Assembly (NCBI RefSeq): GCF_023898315.1 | Contig: NC_064622.1 | Location: forward strand, 275,395,503 to 275,459,502 | Direction: 5' to 3' | Origin: Schistocerca nitens | Lineage: Eukaryota > Arthropoda > Insecta > Orthoptera > Acrididae | DNA length: 64,000 bases | Shown: in pieces, positions 42,816 to 55,100 of the stretch | Layout of the letters: each line of letters begins with the position of its first letter | Numbering within the stretch: the first letter of the stretch is position 1 | The notes under the pieces: generated by a model | What the model saw: the letters and a program-made list of their open reading frames with translations, nothing else | Told to the model about the DNA's origin: nothing | Database searches by the model: none | Translations under genes and position numbers: made by a program

Positions 42816-45800
42816 GACACTGATTCTGCTTCTGTGTTGTCTGTCAATGGTACTTCTTCCCTTTCAGGGAAGTTATTCCTCACTGTCCAAATCCTTGGTT
42901 GGGATGTTCGCATGCAGGTGGATACTGGTTCTGCTGCCACTATCATCAATTCTCAGACGTGTCTTCAGTTGGGTTCTCCAATCCTATCACCTGTCACTAG
43001 GCAATTACGGATGTACAATAAACAGAAGATTTCTCTTTTGGGACAATTTAATGCTGAGGTATCTTACAAATCCGTTGTTCGCACTGTTACCATATTTGTG
43101 GTCGATCATAGTAATGCGGAAAATCTTTTTGGTTTCGATGCCTTTCACATTTTTGGGTTCTCCATAAATGACTCTGTCAATATCGTCTCTGATGCTATTC
43201 CTTATGCTCAATTGGATTCCTTGTCGATGACATTTTCGTCCCTTTTTTCTCCTGGGTTAGGCCATGCAAGCAACTTTGAATCTCACATCATGCTCAAACC
43301 CACTGCTCGGCCTAAGTTTTTTTGGGCTTGGCCCATTCCTGTGGCCCTTCGTGATCAGGTCAAACGGGAGATGGATCATCTCACTGCTTCAGGGGTCTTG
43401 CTTCCTGTCACTTCCAGTGAGTGGTCCTCTCCTGTCATTGTCGTTGCTAAGCCCAATGGTGATATTCGTCTCTGTGGCGATTTCAAAGCCACTGTAAATG
43501 CTCAATACCTCATTGACACTTACCCCATGTCCCGACCTGAAGAATTGTTCACTAAACTTGCTGGAGTCCAGTATTTTTCTAAACTTGACCTGTCTGAAGC
43601 TTATCATCAACTTCCTCTCGAAGCTGCTTCCCAGCAGTTCCTGGTCCTTAACACGCCTTTAGGCCTCTTATCAATACCAACGATTGCCATTCGGGGTTGC
43701 CAGCGCCCCTGCTCTCTTTCAGCGATTCTTGGAACAATTATTGCTCCCTGTCCCTGGGTGTATAAATTACATGGACGACATTGTTGTCACTGACTCCACC
43801 ACTGAAGAACATCTTCAGAATCTCCGCACACTTTTTCATGTCTTACAGACTGCCGGTCTTAAGTGTAATCTTCAGAAATCAAAATTTTTTCAGGCATCTA
43901 TCGCGTACTTGGGGTTTCAACTCTCTCGGGATGGTATTTGTCCACTTCGGCAAACTGTCGCTGTGATCGATGCCCTTCCTTGCCCTACATCTGTTAAGGA
44001 ACTGCAGGCCTTCTTGGGGAAAACAGCATACTATCACAGGTTTTTACCATTTGCGGCTTCGGTGGCTCAGCTGTTGCATTGCCTGTTGCATAAAAACGTG
44101 CCCTTTCACTGGTCTGCGTCATGCGATGCGGCTTTCCAGAAATTGAAGACTATGCTGAAACGGGCCCCATGCCTGGCTACTTATCAACCTGGCCAACATC
44201 TTGTTCTTGCCATGGGCACCTCTCAATACGGGGTTGGTGCAGTCCTTGCGCACCATTTTTCTTACGGTTCTGAACAACCCATTGCTTATGCCTCCAAAAC
44301 GCTCACGGATGCCTAACGAAAATATTCTCAAATTGAAAAAGAAGCTTTGGCCATTACTTATGCTCTTCATAAGTTTGGTGTTTTTCTCTATGGACCCAAA
44401 TTTCATCTTGTTACGGACCAGAAACCACTTGTTTCCTTGTTTCATCCATCAACGTTGCTTCCCGACAAGGCTGCACACCGCCTCCAGCGTTGGGCTCTTT
44501 ACTTGTCTCGTTTCAATTATGAGATTCTTTTCCAGCCGACGGCTCAACATGCAAATGCTGATGCACTGTCTCGCCTTCCCATGGGTCCTGATCTGGCATT
44601 CGATAGGGACGAACTTTTGAGTTTCCACCTGGATTTTGCCGAGCAGCGGGTTGTGGACGGGTTCCCCATCACCAGGGACTCGCTGGCGGCTGCTACGGGT
44701 TCTGATCCTACCTTCTCCCAGGTTTTACGCTGTATTCAGAAGGGTTGGGCAGATCATCCGTCTGCTAAGACTTCTGATTCGTTGCAGAACTACTACGTTT
44801 TGCGTTGCCGCCTCACGGCTAGGGATGGTGTTATCCTCCTTTCCACCGACAATGCTTCGCCGTGTGTTGTGGTACCTGCGTCTTTGCGTGCTTCAGTCTT
44901 GTGCCTCCTTCACCAACTGCACTGGGGTGTCTCTCGCACAAAATCTCTGGCATGCCGTCATGTGTACTGGCCCGGCATCGACTCTGAAATCGCACACATA
45001 GTCGCTGCCTGTGGCCCTTGTGTGTCACAGGCCGCCATCCCGAAGTCATCTTTGTCACTGTGGTCTTCGCCTGAGAAGCCCTGGGAGCGTATCCATGCTG
45101 ACTTCACGGGAGATTTATTAGGTATTTATTGGCTTCTCGTTATTGACGCCTACTCTAGCTTTCCTTTCATTGCCGTTGCACATTGCCTACCACCGCGGCA
45201 ACCACCAATGCTCTAGCTCGCATTTTCTCTTTGGAAGGCCTTCCCTCTAATCTTGTTACTGATAATGGTCCGCAATTTGCCTCTTCCGATTTTGCGGATT
45301 TTAGTGCCCGTCACGGCGTCATGCATGTCACGGCCCCTCCATTCCATCCACAGTCAAACGGTGAGGCTGAACGACTGGTCCTCAGATGAGGAAACTCCTG
45401 ACTTCTTCTGCTGCTGATGATGCGCTTCTCCAATTTCTGGCTTCTTACCGTTTCACCCCCATGGGCGACCACAGCCCAGCTGAGCTCTTACATGGCCGAC
45501 AGCCCCGCACGCTATTTCATCTTCTGTGGCCTTCCGCCTCACAGCCGTGGGTGCCTTTGCTTGGCCGGTTCACCGCTGGCGACCTTGTATGGGTACAGGG
45601 ATATGGCAGGCGGCGAAAATGGAGTCCTGGCCACATCTTATGACACCGTGGCCGACGCCTGTATGAAATCCAGATGGACACGGGTGTTGCAGTGCATCAT
45701 TCGGACCAGCTTCAGCCTCGTGTGCTGGCAACGCCTGTTCCGAATGCCACCTTCGGCTCTACCTGACGCTCGGGATCTTGGAATCTCTCATTACTCATAA

Positions 45801-46170
45801 CGCAGTCCTCTCACCATCATCTCGGTGCCAGCACAAGAACTGATGCCACCAGGAGACGTGCCCATGCAGGAACCAGATGACCACCATCTGTCGGAGCAAC
45901 TCTACTCTCCTCCTTCTCCTACGTACGCCGACACATCGCCCATGTCTCCTGTTATAACAACCGAACTTGCTGCAATGGGCAGATTGGGGAATGGGGCCCC
46001 AGCAGATTCGACCCCCACGTCTCCTGTCACCTCGACCAGTTATCATCGGGAACACTTCTGTCTGTAGGGGAAGCCTCCTCCTCGAGACTTTACGGCCAGT
46101 CAAACAACACCTATGGACGTTAGCAATCTACAGGCCACCTCCATCAAGACCAGTGCAAAAAATTCAAAGG
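42816..46170 (+). pseudogene. Gypsy pol remnant: protease, RT, RNase H, integrase
   Basis: Protease motif VDTGSAATII (GAT at 42921). RT: FSKLDLSEAYHQLPL (about 43575-43620), FGVASAPALFQRF, and catalytic YMDD (43768-43779). RNase H-like: PIAYASKTL, then EKEALAITYALHKF. Integrase: zinc-binding H-x3-H and C-x2-C (44918-45020), catalytic Asp at 45100, Asp at 45261 (TDNGPQF) and Glu at 45369 (SNGEAER), then a C-terminal segment near 45570-45720. Breaks: a frameshift near 43665, a stop at 44314-44316, frame changes near 45190 and 45385, and a stop near 45642. All catalytic residues survive, but no continuous protein can be made. Confidence 0.9.
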
Positions 46171-46179
46171 GGGGAAAAG
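46166..46179 (+). other. Gypsy polypurine tract
   Basis: AAAGGGGGGAAAAG directly precedes the 3' LTR, the primer position for plus-strand DNA. Confidence 0.8.
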
Positions 46180-46427
46180 TGTTGTGACTTGCCGATCTTT
46201 CAAAGTGCCGCCGCGCAGTTACGCATGTCCTCTACATACGGCGCTGTCTGCGAGCCATGCAGCAGCCATGCCACCTAAGCGGCCAGCCAGTCAGTGGCCA
46301 CTAGACTTGGACTCAGTGCTGATTTGACTGTTACATTGTACACACGTCTTACTTTGTTTACTTGATCTGTGACTTACATGTATTGTGTTGTCCTAGAAAT
46401 ATATTTGTTCAACTTGACGTTATAACA
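46180..46427 (+). repeat. Gypsy 3' LTR
   Basis: 248 bp with the same ends as the 5' LTR, preceded by a purine tract and followed by the TGAAA target duplicate. About 19 of 248 positions differ between LTRs, mostly transitions, indicating an old insertion. Confidence 0.95.
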
Positions 46428-46890
46428 TGAAATCAAAACGGTTTCTGACAAATGTGGCAACTTCCCCTTTTTTCATATTTTCTCTACAGAAGTAAGAAGC
46501 TAACTCGAATCCTGCAATATTTAATATATCTATACCAACAGTCACATGGTATTTAGAGAGGCAGATTATATTGACTGGTTTACTCAAATCTGATTCTTCA
46601 ACACAAGTAAGCAACTCATTAAGCTTACCCCTTATTCCTCAGATATTCTAAAACAACATGATAAGTTATTTTGTGCATCGGCTGAATTACAACTGGATGA
46701 ACCTAATTTTTCTGTCAGTTTTTGAATATCACCAGTTTCAATCAGAGGCTGTCTGCATGAATTGTGCACAGTCAAATTTGCTCTCTGGCTGCCTATTGTA
46801 ACAGTGTGAATGTCATTTACAACCTGCCTCTGAACATCTTTCGTTTCTGCCCTCCTTACCCTAAAAAAACTACTATTCTGTTTCTTGTAA
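46428..46890 (-). pseudogene. LINE ORF1 tail and endonuclease start, 5' side of the Gypsy insertion
   Basis: The minus strand reads an acidic/polar stretch (GDIQKLTEKLGSSS, about 46720) followed by KLNELLTCVEESDLSKPVN, ICLSKYHVTVGIDIL and GFELASYFCRENMKKGEVA (46600-46470). This is the first part of an APE endonuclease (compare SEHW and the FCRINHKGGG segment of the intact LINE). It joins the piece ending at 41588 across the Gypsy element. The 5' limit near 46890 is approximate. Confidence 0.6.
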
Positions 46891-46959
46891 CCACTGGTGG
46901 TGCGAGAAGTAAAGTACTTATGTGGATCAGAGACAAACGGGGATTCATTCTACCAATGA

Positions 46960-47540
46960 CACAGTCTGTAAATGAGGAACCATTGACATAAGTGACTTTG
47001 ACAAGAAGCAGATGTTAATAACCTGGTGCACTGGATTGAGCATTCCGTAATAACGCAGCTGATCGATTATTTGCATTTTGTTGTCTTGAGCATCTGTTGA
47101 AAGTGGTTGGAGGGTGGTGAAATCATAAATAGATGATTATGTGTAGGATTCCCATGCCCCAATCACAGAACATGGAGGTCAGAGTCTTCCTCAAATGTAT
47201 CCTCTTTCCTTGTCACAAGGCCATAATCATGCTACAGTGGTTTCAGGAGCAATTCACACTGATGTCAGTACCAACGACGTCGCCTGACCTGAACCTCAGG
47301 AACACATCTGGGGCACTATCAGGCACCAGCTCTGTGCTGACACACTAACAGACTGTAATTCATGTGAACTGCTTGATCTGTGTAGACACCTGGTGCCACA
47401 TACCTTCAGAAATCTACCAGGGACTTGTTGGGTCCATACCATGCAGAATAACTGCTGCATTATGTTTCAAAGGTAGAGAAACACACATGGGGGTATAATG
47501 TTTTGGCTCATAATTGCATTTTTTCATTTATATTTCAAAT
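46960..47540 (+). pseudogene. Tc1-like transposase remnant
   Basis: Broken plus-strand frames give an N-terminal-like SDFDKKQM near 46992, then a C-terminal block near 47215-47340 containing TTSPDLNLRN and, in the neighbouring frame, EHIWGTIRHQLC. This is the region of the third catalytic acid in Tc1-type transposases. The end reads GGTATAATGTTTTGGCTCAT (about 47490-47515), likely part of the terminal repeat. Frameshifts and the missing centre make it inactive. Confidence 0.55.
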
Positions 47541-47614
47541 TCTGTGGAAAAGTTATTTGGCAAAATCATGGTACGGTAATGCCTAATTCATGCAGTAGTG
47601 AACTCTCAGGAGAT

Positions 47615-48303
47615 GATAATATACTGCCAGAAAAAAATTAGTACATCCTGTTGGAGGTTCCCAATTCACACAAGATTTACTGTTGCAACAGCGCATGTGG
47701 AATACATGAAATGATTACATTTACTGATCAATAGCACAAGCAGAAGCAGTTTTGAGGTACCAGGCATCGATCCATGGTGAGACACCCATATTAGTACGCC
47801 GTGTAGCCTCCATGTACGGCAATGCAGATGCTGACTATGGTGTCTAGTCATTCATACAGATGGCAGATACTGTCCTGGGATACATTATGTCATACCTGCT
47901 TGACCTGTTCACATACTTCTGTAAGAGTTATTGGTTGCCGAGTCACATGAATCACTTCTTGTCCCATCATATGATTGACTGGAGAAAAGTCTGGAGATTG
48001 TGCTGGCCAGGGAAGTTGCTGCACATCTTTCACAGCACATTGAGTTTCATCGACAGTGTTTGGGCGAGCATTATCATATTGGAACAACACATCACTTTCC
48101 TGTTGCAAGAACGGCAAAAGAACAGGTCTAACAACAGTCTGGAAGTACCAAGTGCTGGTTGCCAACCCTTTCAGAAACATCATAGGTGAACGAGAGTTGT
48201 AGCTTATTGCTCCACAGACTATAAGGCCTGGGGTGGGACCAGTTTGTCTTGGATGAATGCACTCTACATGACAGCGCTCACCAGGTCTATGTCGTATGCG
48301 CAA
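47615..48303 (-). pseudogene. Tc1-like transposase remnant, minus strand
   Basis: A 137-codon frame (48303-47890) has GLIVCGAISYNSRSPMMF, PVLLPFLQQESDVLF and QYDNARPNT, which holds the second catalytic Asp. WPAQSPDFSPVNHMMGQ then marks the third position, where the usual Glu of the DD34E family reads Asn. The first Asp lies in lost upstream sequence. Downstream the end ATACTGCCAGAAAAAAATTAG (near 47622) looks like the terminal repeat. The other end was not found, so it is truncated. Confidence 0.75.
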
Positions 48304-48469
48304 ATGACATCACTTGCTTGCACGCTGAATCTGCACTTTGCTATAGCATCTGCCTCATTTTTATTACTCAAGCTAACTTCCTACAAAGTTACTTGTTAAT
48401 ATGTTGTATCTAAATAAATGATCAAAAACATAAATGACAGAATTAGAGGATGTGCTGTGAAAGATGAAA

Positions 48470-49400
48470 AATAGGAAAAACCAGGAAGTGAGAATATAAA
48501 GACAATGAAAGTAGACAGGAGAATATTTTCAGATGTTCTAGACAGGAAAGGCACATCTCACCAATTACTGAAAATAAACCAAAATTGCCATTTGCCAGAA
48601 AATAGAATGTGGTAACAACAAATTTAAGCTTATGACAAGGCTGCAGTTCGTCTCTGATAGTTTTTAATATTTATGTTGATGATATGTTGAGACAATGGCT
48701 AAAAAAATAGCATTTAAGTCCATAACTTTAAACAAAGAAATTATCTAATGACAACACTCTTTAATGAGGAAAGGAAGGGGACACTTCAAAAAGCCATTTA
48801 TAAATTAAACACAAGCCACAACTTTTAACAGTCTTGACCCAAAAAAGAAAAGTTATTGCTTTTAAAGGCCAAGACTCAGTTCAAGTAGAACCGTAATAAA
48901 CAGCCTGAAAACAGAGAAAGTAAATGAATTCTTGAGAGATACCATGACCTTCACAAATTATGAAGACATGCTAAAAAAAATTGAAAGACTCATTATATTA
49001 ATATACAGAACGATAAATAAAAAGGCAAAGAAAGAAGTCTTTATGATAAAGCAATTGCAAAATCACCTCTATTTTATGGCATTGACACTCAGACAATAAG
49101 ACTTGGAAATGAACGAAGAAAACAAGCTGCAGAAATGAGATTTTTAAGAACATCTGCTGTAAACTGTCTGATACAATAATGAGTAAAACAATCAGTTAAG
49201 AAGTAGGACTTAAACATAAATGGACACATCAAGGAGTATATAAATAAATGGAAAGATCATGTCATAAGAATGAATGAAAATCATTTGTTTAAAACAGCGA
49301 TGAATTCTTAACCAATAGGGAAAATATCAATAGGTACACCAAGAGAGAAGCAGAGAGATCAAATACTAACCAACCAGAGACAATAGGGGCACTGAAAAAG
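48470..49400 (+). pseudogene. Old LINE scrap (RT C-terminal half)
   Basis: Near 48640-48710 a frame reads VFNIYVDDMLRQWLKK, the segment just after the RT QG block. Near 49075-49160 it reads SPLFYGIDTQTIRL and RKQAAEMRFLRTS, then HIKEYINKWKDHVIRMNEN near 49230. This matches the C-terminal region of RTE/R1-like LINEs (LYGSE, then EMRxLR). Heavily mutated, no intact domain. Confidence 0.5.
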
Positions 49401-51004
49401 AGTGTATAAAGATAAATGCCTACCTCTTGAAGAAAGAGGAAGAAGAAAATCTTTTAATTGGTTTTATTGTGGATCCATATGGCCTGTGAAAACACAAATC
49501 CAAGAAAACTTAAGAAGAACTTGTCTTTTACCAAGTGTGCAGGTTTCACAGCCATTTTGCAGTGAAATTTCAGGTCAGCATCATCTTTTCCATGCTAATT
49601 GCTTGTATTTACCTTTTAAGAACACAAATGTTTGTGAAAATTGCATGATGTTGGTGCAATGACCTGAATGAAACCAAAACCAGAAAATCTGTAAAACTGT
49701 TTACCAGCAGTAATTGATTAAGACTGCATAAAAATGGCATACACATAAGCATAGCAATGCCCTTTCTCGCGTAAGTGGGACTGATGACCTCACATGTTAA
49801 GTTCCTTAGTACTTAGAGCCATTTGAAACATTTTTTTTCTTGCGAAAGCAGAAATATCATACTCAGACAGTAAAGAGCTTTCAAATGAAGTATTGTCCAC
49901 TTGGATATAGCAGACTACACAACTTTGTCCATAGTGTTAACTACATTATTGACTACATCATGCACACATCCATGATTTGACTCCATTTCCTATGAGCTGT
50001 ATAGTTGACAAGCATACTGTTGTGTTGGCTTCCATTTTCCGTAAAGTATAAGTAATCCAACAGCAGTATGCAAGTGATGCCATCCTTCACATGCTGAGTA
50101 GAAAATGTAGTGTTTTCAGATGAATACATTTGTTAACGAGTTCTATAGTGATGACTACATAATGTGTCATACACTAATGATCACAATATGGAAACCTATG
50201 CTGTTAAATGGCAAAGCAGCCAAATGCCAAGTTTGATGGTATGATGTGGCACTGAACACAGGGTAACAGAAAGAACAACTGCTACTTCTAGATTACAACT
50301 TGTATGTTTTAAGGTTGGTTGGTACTTCCAAGTCCATGTGGCAAGAGCAAGCCATTAATGCTTATTTCCCACTGGGCAGCACATCACTTGATGATATGCG
50401 GATGCATTGATGCAAAATGATTAATCTATACAGAAAGGTGTTGTCTACTAAATGGTGCAGTATGATTGTGAAAAAAACATCAGGTCAGAAAAATTTTGAT
50501 GTGTTTGTGTGAAGATGTTCAATGCAGAGAAAAATCAACCAACACATTGATATATGTACATATGAAGGTACCACATATCAAAATATCTGCACTTATACCC
50601 ATTGCACCCCCACAAAATTTCATTAGAATGTACCTATTCATAAGTTTCACATAGATTATCTCAGTATTATGTATATTAAGAACCTCTGAGCACTGCAGTC
50701 TCCATGAATATCGAGCTCTTACAGCAATAGTTGCAATCCAAAATTTCATCAATATTTCTCCACTAACTTTGGATCCACAACCACAATGTGTGGGAGCAAC
50801 GCCACCTCTATGAATTAATTTTCATTCAATATGAAGATAATTTTTAGTTCTCTCTGTATTTTTAAGTTTTCAGCTGAGTTCAATTAATGTCATCACTATT
50901 AAAAATATTTCAGATGCTTTCTGGACATAATGTCAAGGGCATATCTCAATTGCTTCAGCTGACTGAGGTGACGCTTTATCATTTTCCAGTTTGTGGCAAA
51001 TCCA
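49401..51004. other. Mostly unassigned spacer
   Basis: An 86-codon frame (49402-49662) and a 77-codon frame on the minus strand (50519-50752) have no recognised motif. It contains the SINE fragment at 49785-49833. Otherwise nothing. Confidence 0.4.
49785..49833 (+). mobile_element. 5'-truncated SINE fragment
   Basis: GGGACTGATGACCTCACATG ... TTAGAGCCATTTGAAACATTTTTTT matches the 3' end of the SINEs at 2536 and 7312. The flanks TTTCTCGCGTAAG (about 49771-49783) and TTTCTTGCGAAAG (after the T run) agree at 11 of 13 positions, a plausible aged target duplication. Confidence 0.65.
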
Positions 51005-51403
51005 CAATGACTTTCATTTCCAGAATACATAATAAGTATTCACAAATGTGAATATGGATATCCATCAACTGTATAATGGAATAACAATAACAAAACTTTG
51101 TGCCATCCCAGGACTTGAACCCTTATTTCCTGCCTATTCTGTGTGGTAGCCTTACCATTTGGCTACCCGAGCATGACTCATGCTCACACCCAAACTCCCA
51201 TATGTCATCTGCAACCTGTACCTGTACGTCCATTATGTATATTCCCATACAGGGGAGACATTTTGTTTGATAGTCGCTTCCCCAGTGTCGACAGATAAAT
51301 ACAATATTGCAGTACATGTGTTATTCCGAATTACAATGCATACACGTTCAAAGGAACTTTGCATCATATTTCAGAATAACACAGGCACTGTAATATCATA
51401 ATC
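51005..51403 (-). mobile_element. Repeat with internal tRNA-like module
   Basis: A block of about 400 bp that I recognise as a dispersed repeat type. Minus-strand order: CAGTGCCTGTGTTATTC, a middle region with CATACAATATACA-like and TGTATGGGAATATAC, GAGTCATGCTCGGGTAGCC (tRNA-like start) and an end with GGATATCC. No target duplication was identified and the borders are approximate. Confidence 0.45.
51100..51174 (-). repeat. tRNA-like module
   Basis: The minus strand reads TGCTCGGGTAGCCAAATGG (A-box-like) and a good B box GGGTTCAAGTCC. The TGC and GCA ends can pair. The anticodon stem is poor. It shares the CATGAGTCATGCTCGG context with the module at 965-1040 (GTGAGTCGTGCTTCGG), so the two are related and tRNA-derived. 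Confidence 0.5.
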
Positions 51404-52402
51404 ATTTCCATATATTTGTTGTCTAGACTCCAATCAGTCAAAGAGTTAGGAAAACTCCGTTGCAAACTTGAGACACTGAAGAATATCAGTTTCACTAAGA
51501 AGGTTTGAAACTATTTAAAATATTATGAATGTGTCATGACAAAAATCTGTGGCAGATCAGGACACAGACCTACTTTCCCTTCTTCTGCAAGCAGTCACCT
51601 TCAACCTAAGTTTATCTATTGATGGTGTTGGGACAGCAACCAGCCACAAATTTATTTTCAGTTCCGTTATTCAAAGGGTACCGTTACTGGTTTCGAATCG
51701 TTATGACTCATCTTCAGACTGTTTACACGCTTTCCTTATAACATGTGCTGCCTTTTCTACAGACTAATTGTCCTAAAATATAGATAATACATAATTATAA
51801 GCAAGCCACACACAGATGGTTGCGTTACAGATTCTCATTGGATGTGACTTACGTGACATTTCGGTTTGGAGTGTTTGTTTTCATAACATTTGTCCAACAG
51901 ATGAGAACACATTCCCACTGCATTCTTATTGTTGCACATGTAAATTTTTCACACTGAGCACTTTAGATTTGTCACTGAAAAGATTTCTACCACGCACCAC
52001 ATGTTTTGATGCATACAAAGAGCTGTCCTAACACCATCAACATTTGTCTTCAAATAACAGCCACGGTCTCCAACCATGTCATCATATGATAAAACTGCAT
52101 TAAGTTTATCTGATCGTGTCACCAGATTCCACTCCAACTTTGTCACCAGTATTTACCCTTGGTGCTGTTCCTCACATATCCTATGGGACAGCTTCTGGTA
52201 GCAGCATTCAGAAATAATAGATGGAAATCATCACTGACAACAAAAGTCTGAGTCAGGCTTGGAGATGTGCTCTGACAGTCTAATTGTTAAGATAACAGCT
52301 CATGAAAAGCAGGAAACTCTGCTTTGTGCCCTGTTCAGGCACACATTTTCAGTTGTCACTACATGTTCATTATACTGGAGGCTCAGTATTTCTAGATAGC
52401 TT
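51404..52402. other. Spacer, no gene seen
   Basis: Open frames up to 72 codons, unrecognised on both strands. Confidence 0.4.
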
Positions 52403-53225
52403 TGTAACAAAACATATTATTTCAAACAGCTACCTTGACTGAAATAGACATTTTGACAATACAGATAAGATTACCGGTACATCTCAGGAAATCAACTTCA
52501 TCTTTGTTATCTTCACTATCTTTGAAAGATATTTTCGATGCTTGTTTATTAAACTGACTGAACAGACACCCCTTTCTCCTTCTTCTGCTCCTAGGAGGTG
52601 CCTTCATTCCTGTAACTTGTGCTCCATGTTAAATAATAATGGAATTTAAACCTTTTTTCTTTATTTTAGTAGCATAGTACAAAGCCTTGTGTTCTGGAGC
52701 TTGTTTCATTTAATTCATGGCCCATGAATTAGTTGGGAGTAATTAGTTAGCTGACAACAATTGCACAGCATGCTATTTTTTCCATTTCAGTATTTGTAAG
52801 GCAAACCTACAGTCTATGTCACTAATGCAGTCTAATGGTGATTACTGATATCATGCAAAATCAACTTTTGCGTTTCTCAGTAACAATAACATGGTTCCGT
52901 GTCACCAACCTCACTGCTTTCTGACAATGACTGCTGGGTCTGAAGTTAAGAGTCACTTTATATTGTGAGAGAGTTTCAAGAATACCTAAAATATCTTACC
53001 AATTTTGTGATTACATGTTTTCTTTTATTAGTGGCAATGTGATGTATCCTTTTTTTCGACATTTTGCTATCATAAATAAAAACCCATACCAGAAGAAAGA
53101 GGCTGCATTATTCTGTCAAACATCTTAAAAGACTATTTTATAAATATTTGTCTATGAAATTTTATTGTCGTTATGATGTTACAAATTGTTTTTCTCTGTT
53201 TCATGTACTTAATGGAAACTGTGAA
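52403..53225 (+). repeat. 5' LTR (end approximate)
   Basis: Pairs with 56231 onward. It contains the 48-bp segment 52464-52511 that is reversed in the 3' LTR. Confidence 0.65.
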
Positions 53226-53687
53226 ATATTGACAAAAAAAAAAAAACTGAAGTCAAACAAAATATATTTAATTTAAAGGAAACAACATTAGGTAGAAGCA
53301 ATTAAAACAATATAAAAAGGAGAAAGGAAAAAGAAACTCAAATAATTTTTTTGGAAATTAATATTAATGACCTTCATTATTCCTCATTGTATAAGGTAAG
53401 GACAACATATCTTATTTCCCTGGCCTGAACACATTGTAATTGTTGCCGCTCGAATAATTCGTTCACAGCTCATTTTTTTATTAATTGTAATATGAAGTTA
53501 AGTTGCACCACGTGCATGCAACATGGCATAGTGTTGTTACATTCTTTCAACAGATTAACGTGTTCTTGCTCAAAAGTTCACTTTCTACATCATTATTTGT
53601 GTGCTGTTATTAAACTAAAATATGTTATTTTACTCAAATAATTTCAACCTTCTCTGTGTTACAGTAAAGATACAAAAATCTGTAAAA

Positions 53688-55100
53688 ATGGGATCTGAAG
53701 CACATAATGGAGCACAATCACATGCCTAAGCCAGCAAACTCACTGATACAGAAATCAATAATATTAATGCTTCAGCATGTGAAATGCAGTCACAGGCTGA
53801 GAGGGAAGAAATTATTCAAACAGCTAGTTCACACTGAGACCTATTTACAGTAATACATTTAAGTTTAGAGACAATGTAGAAAACAGGGCAGGGAGGGAAT
53901 CACTTATCATCACAGCAACATAAAATGTCACATAATCTGACAAAATTGTCAACAAATGTAACAGATTTGTCATTGCGACAGGATTCCCCAAGAATCAAAA
54001 CTTGGTAATTGGAAACTATGTACCAGGGCATCCTTGAGAAAATACCAATAACAACAGATGAACAAACTTGTACAAAAGAATCTATTCGTAAGCTACATGA
54101 AAAGGTAGATAATTTTACTATTAACCATGAAGTTAAGTTACAGGAACAGTTTGATGTGTAGGGAACAGGTTTTCCTAGTACGTTTCAAAATGGATTTCAG
54201 CTATGGCCAACCATATGAATGAATTGTATTCAGAATTGCAACTTGTTAGACAGCACTTTGTTACTGAAATGTTATCTGAAAGAGGTACTTCAGAGGTATC
54301 TATCATATCAGAGTTAAATCAAAACAAAACTGCTATAAGTAAAGATTTGCCTGAATGGCGTAACAATGGCAGTTCTCAGATTAACAGTATGCAGCAGGAA
54401 TTGTCTGCTGTCAAACAAATTGTAAAGGACACATCACCCTCTATTTTTAGGTCAAGTGTTGACTACAATAGTGCAGCTTCAAAAGACAGAGTACACAGAG
54501 ATGATTGGAATCATGCTGATCTGCCACCTAACCATACACCTTATGGTGTAGGGCAGCTCCTTCTTTATTATCTGTTTCGACAGAACACATTTTTGTTTGA
54601 AATAATGACAGTTTCAGATTTTCACACCATATATGAAAAATATCCATCCTGTTCTGTTTATAAAATCTTTTTAGGGAGCATTATCTAGATCTTAGTCATA
54701 ACAACAGAAAATACCTTTCCTATAGGCTTTATTAAGGGAAAGACTGAAAACTAAAACTGCCAAACCTGTAAGTAGTTTGAGAAAGCATTCATGTCAAAGT
54801 GTCCACAAAGAAGCGTTCAACACTTAGCCATTCCATGGTAAGCAAGAAAGCCTTTGAAATTTTTTTGAAAAGTATTTAAATACAACTAAATATTGGGATG
54901 AATAGGTACCAACCCCGATTCTGTAGTAATGGAGTAGGTGATTGGTATCAAAACAATAATAACAAGTTGAATTCAACACTAGAAACCAAAGTCAGTTAAA
55001 CATAAAAGGTACTTACCAGCCAGGTGGTCCAGTACCAAACTGTGCTGTTGATATGAGCTGGCAAGCACAAAATCCAACAGTAAATGCTAGTGAGGTGAGT
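53688..55100 (+). pseudogene. gag-like remnant of the LTR element
   Basis: Begins MGSEAHNGAQSHA (53688) with a stop soon after. Polar, Gln/Ser-rich, helix-prone sequence follows, with a 161-codon open stretch at 54203-54688 (MNELYSELQLVRQHFV; QINSMQQELSAVKQIVK). Its position between the LTR and the protease is that of gag. No zinc knuckle was recognised. Several stops break it. Confidence 0.5.

Larger units (their letters stand above)
41589..46427 (+). mobile_element. Ty3/Gypsy LTR retrotransposon, complete structure, inactive
   Basis: Two 248-bp LTRs (41589-41836, 46180-46427) start TGTTGTGAC and end TTATAACA. By eye they differ at about 19 positions. A 5-bp target duplication TGAAA (41584-41588, 46428-46432) flanks the element. 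A primer-binding-like TTGGCGACAAGG follows the 5' LTR and a purine tract AAAGGGGGGAAAAG (46166-46179) precedes the 3' LTR. The order gag, protease, RT, RNase H, integrase is Ty3/Gypsy. No envelope-like ORF was found. It lies inside the endonuclease of a LINE. Confidence 0.95.
38330..46890 (-). mobile_element. CR1-like LINE (decayed) hosting several nested insertions
   Basis: From the 5' side on the minus strand: the ORF1 tail/ORF2 start (about 46880-46640), endonuclease start (46614-46428), a 4.8-kb Gypsy insertion, the rest of the endonuclease (41583-41100), RT (40400-39595), C-terminal region (39479-38944), a foldback insertion and the final coding block with YFYSRDEYLNRDC near 38500-38470. 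Once the nested elements are ignored the order is that of one LINE. The left boundary is approximate. Confidence 0.75.

Noticed and set aside
42790-42850. Programmed frameshift between Gypsy gag and pol
   Set aside because: The frames differ by -1 but no X XXY YYZ heptamer was seen in the overlap, and the element has many ordinary breaks.
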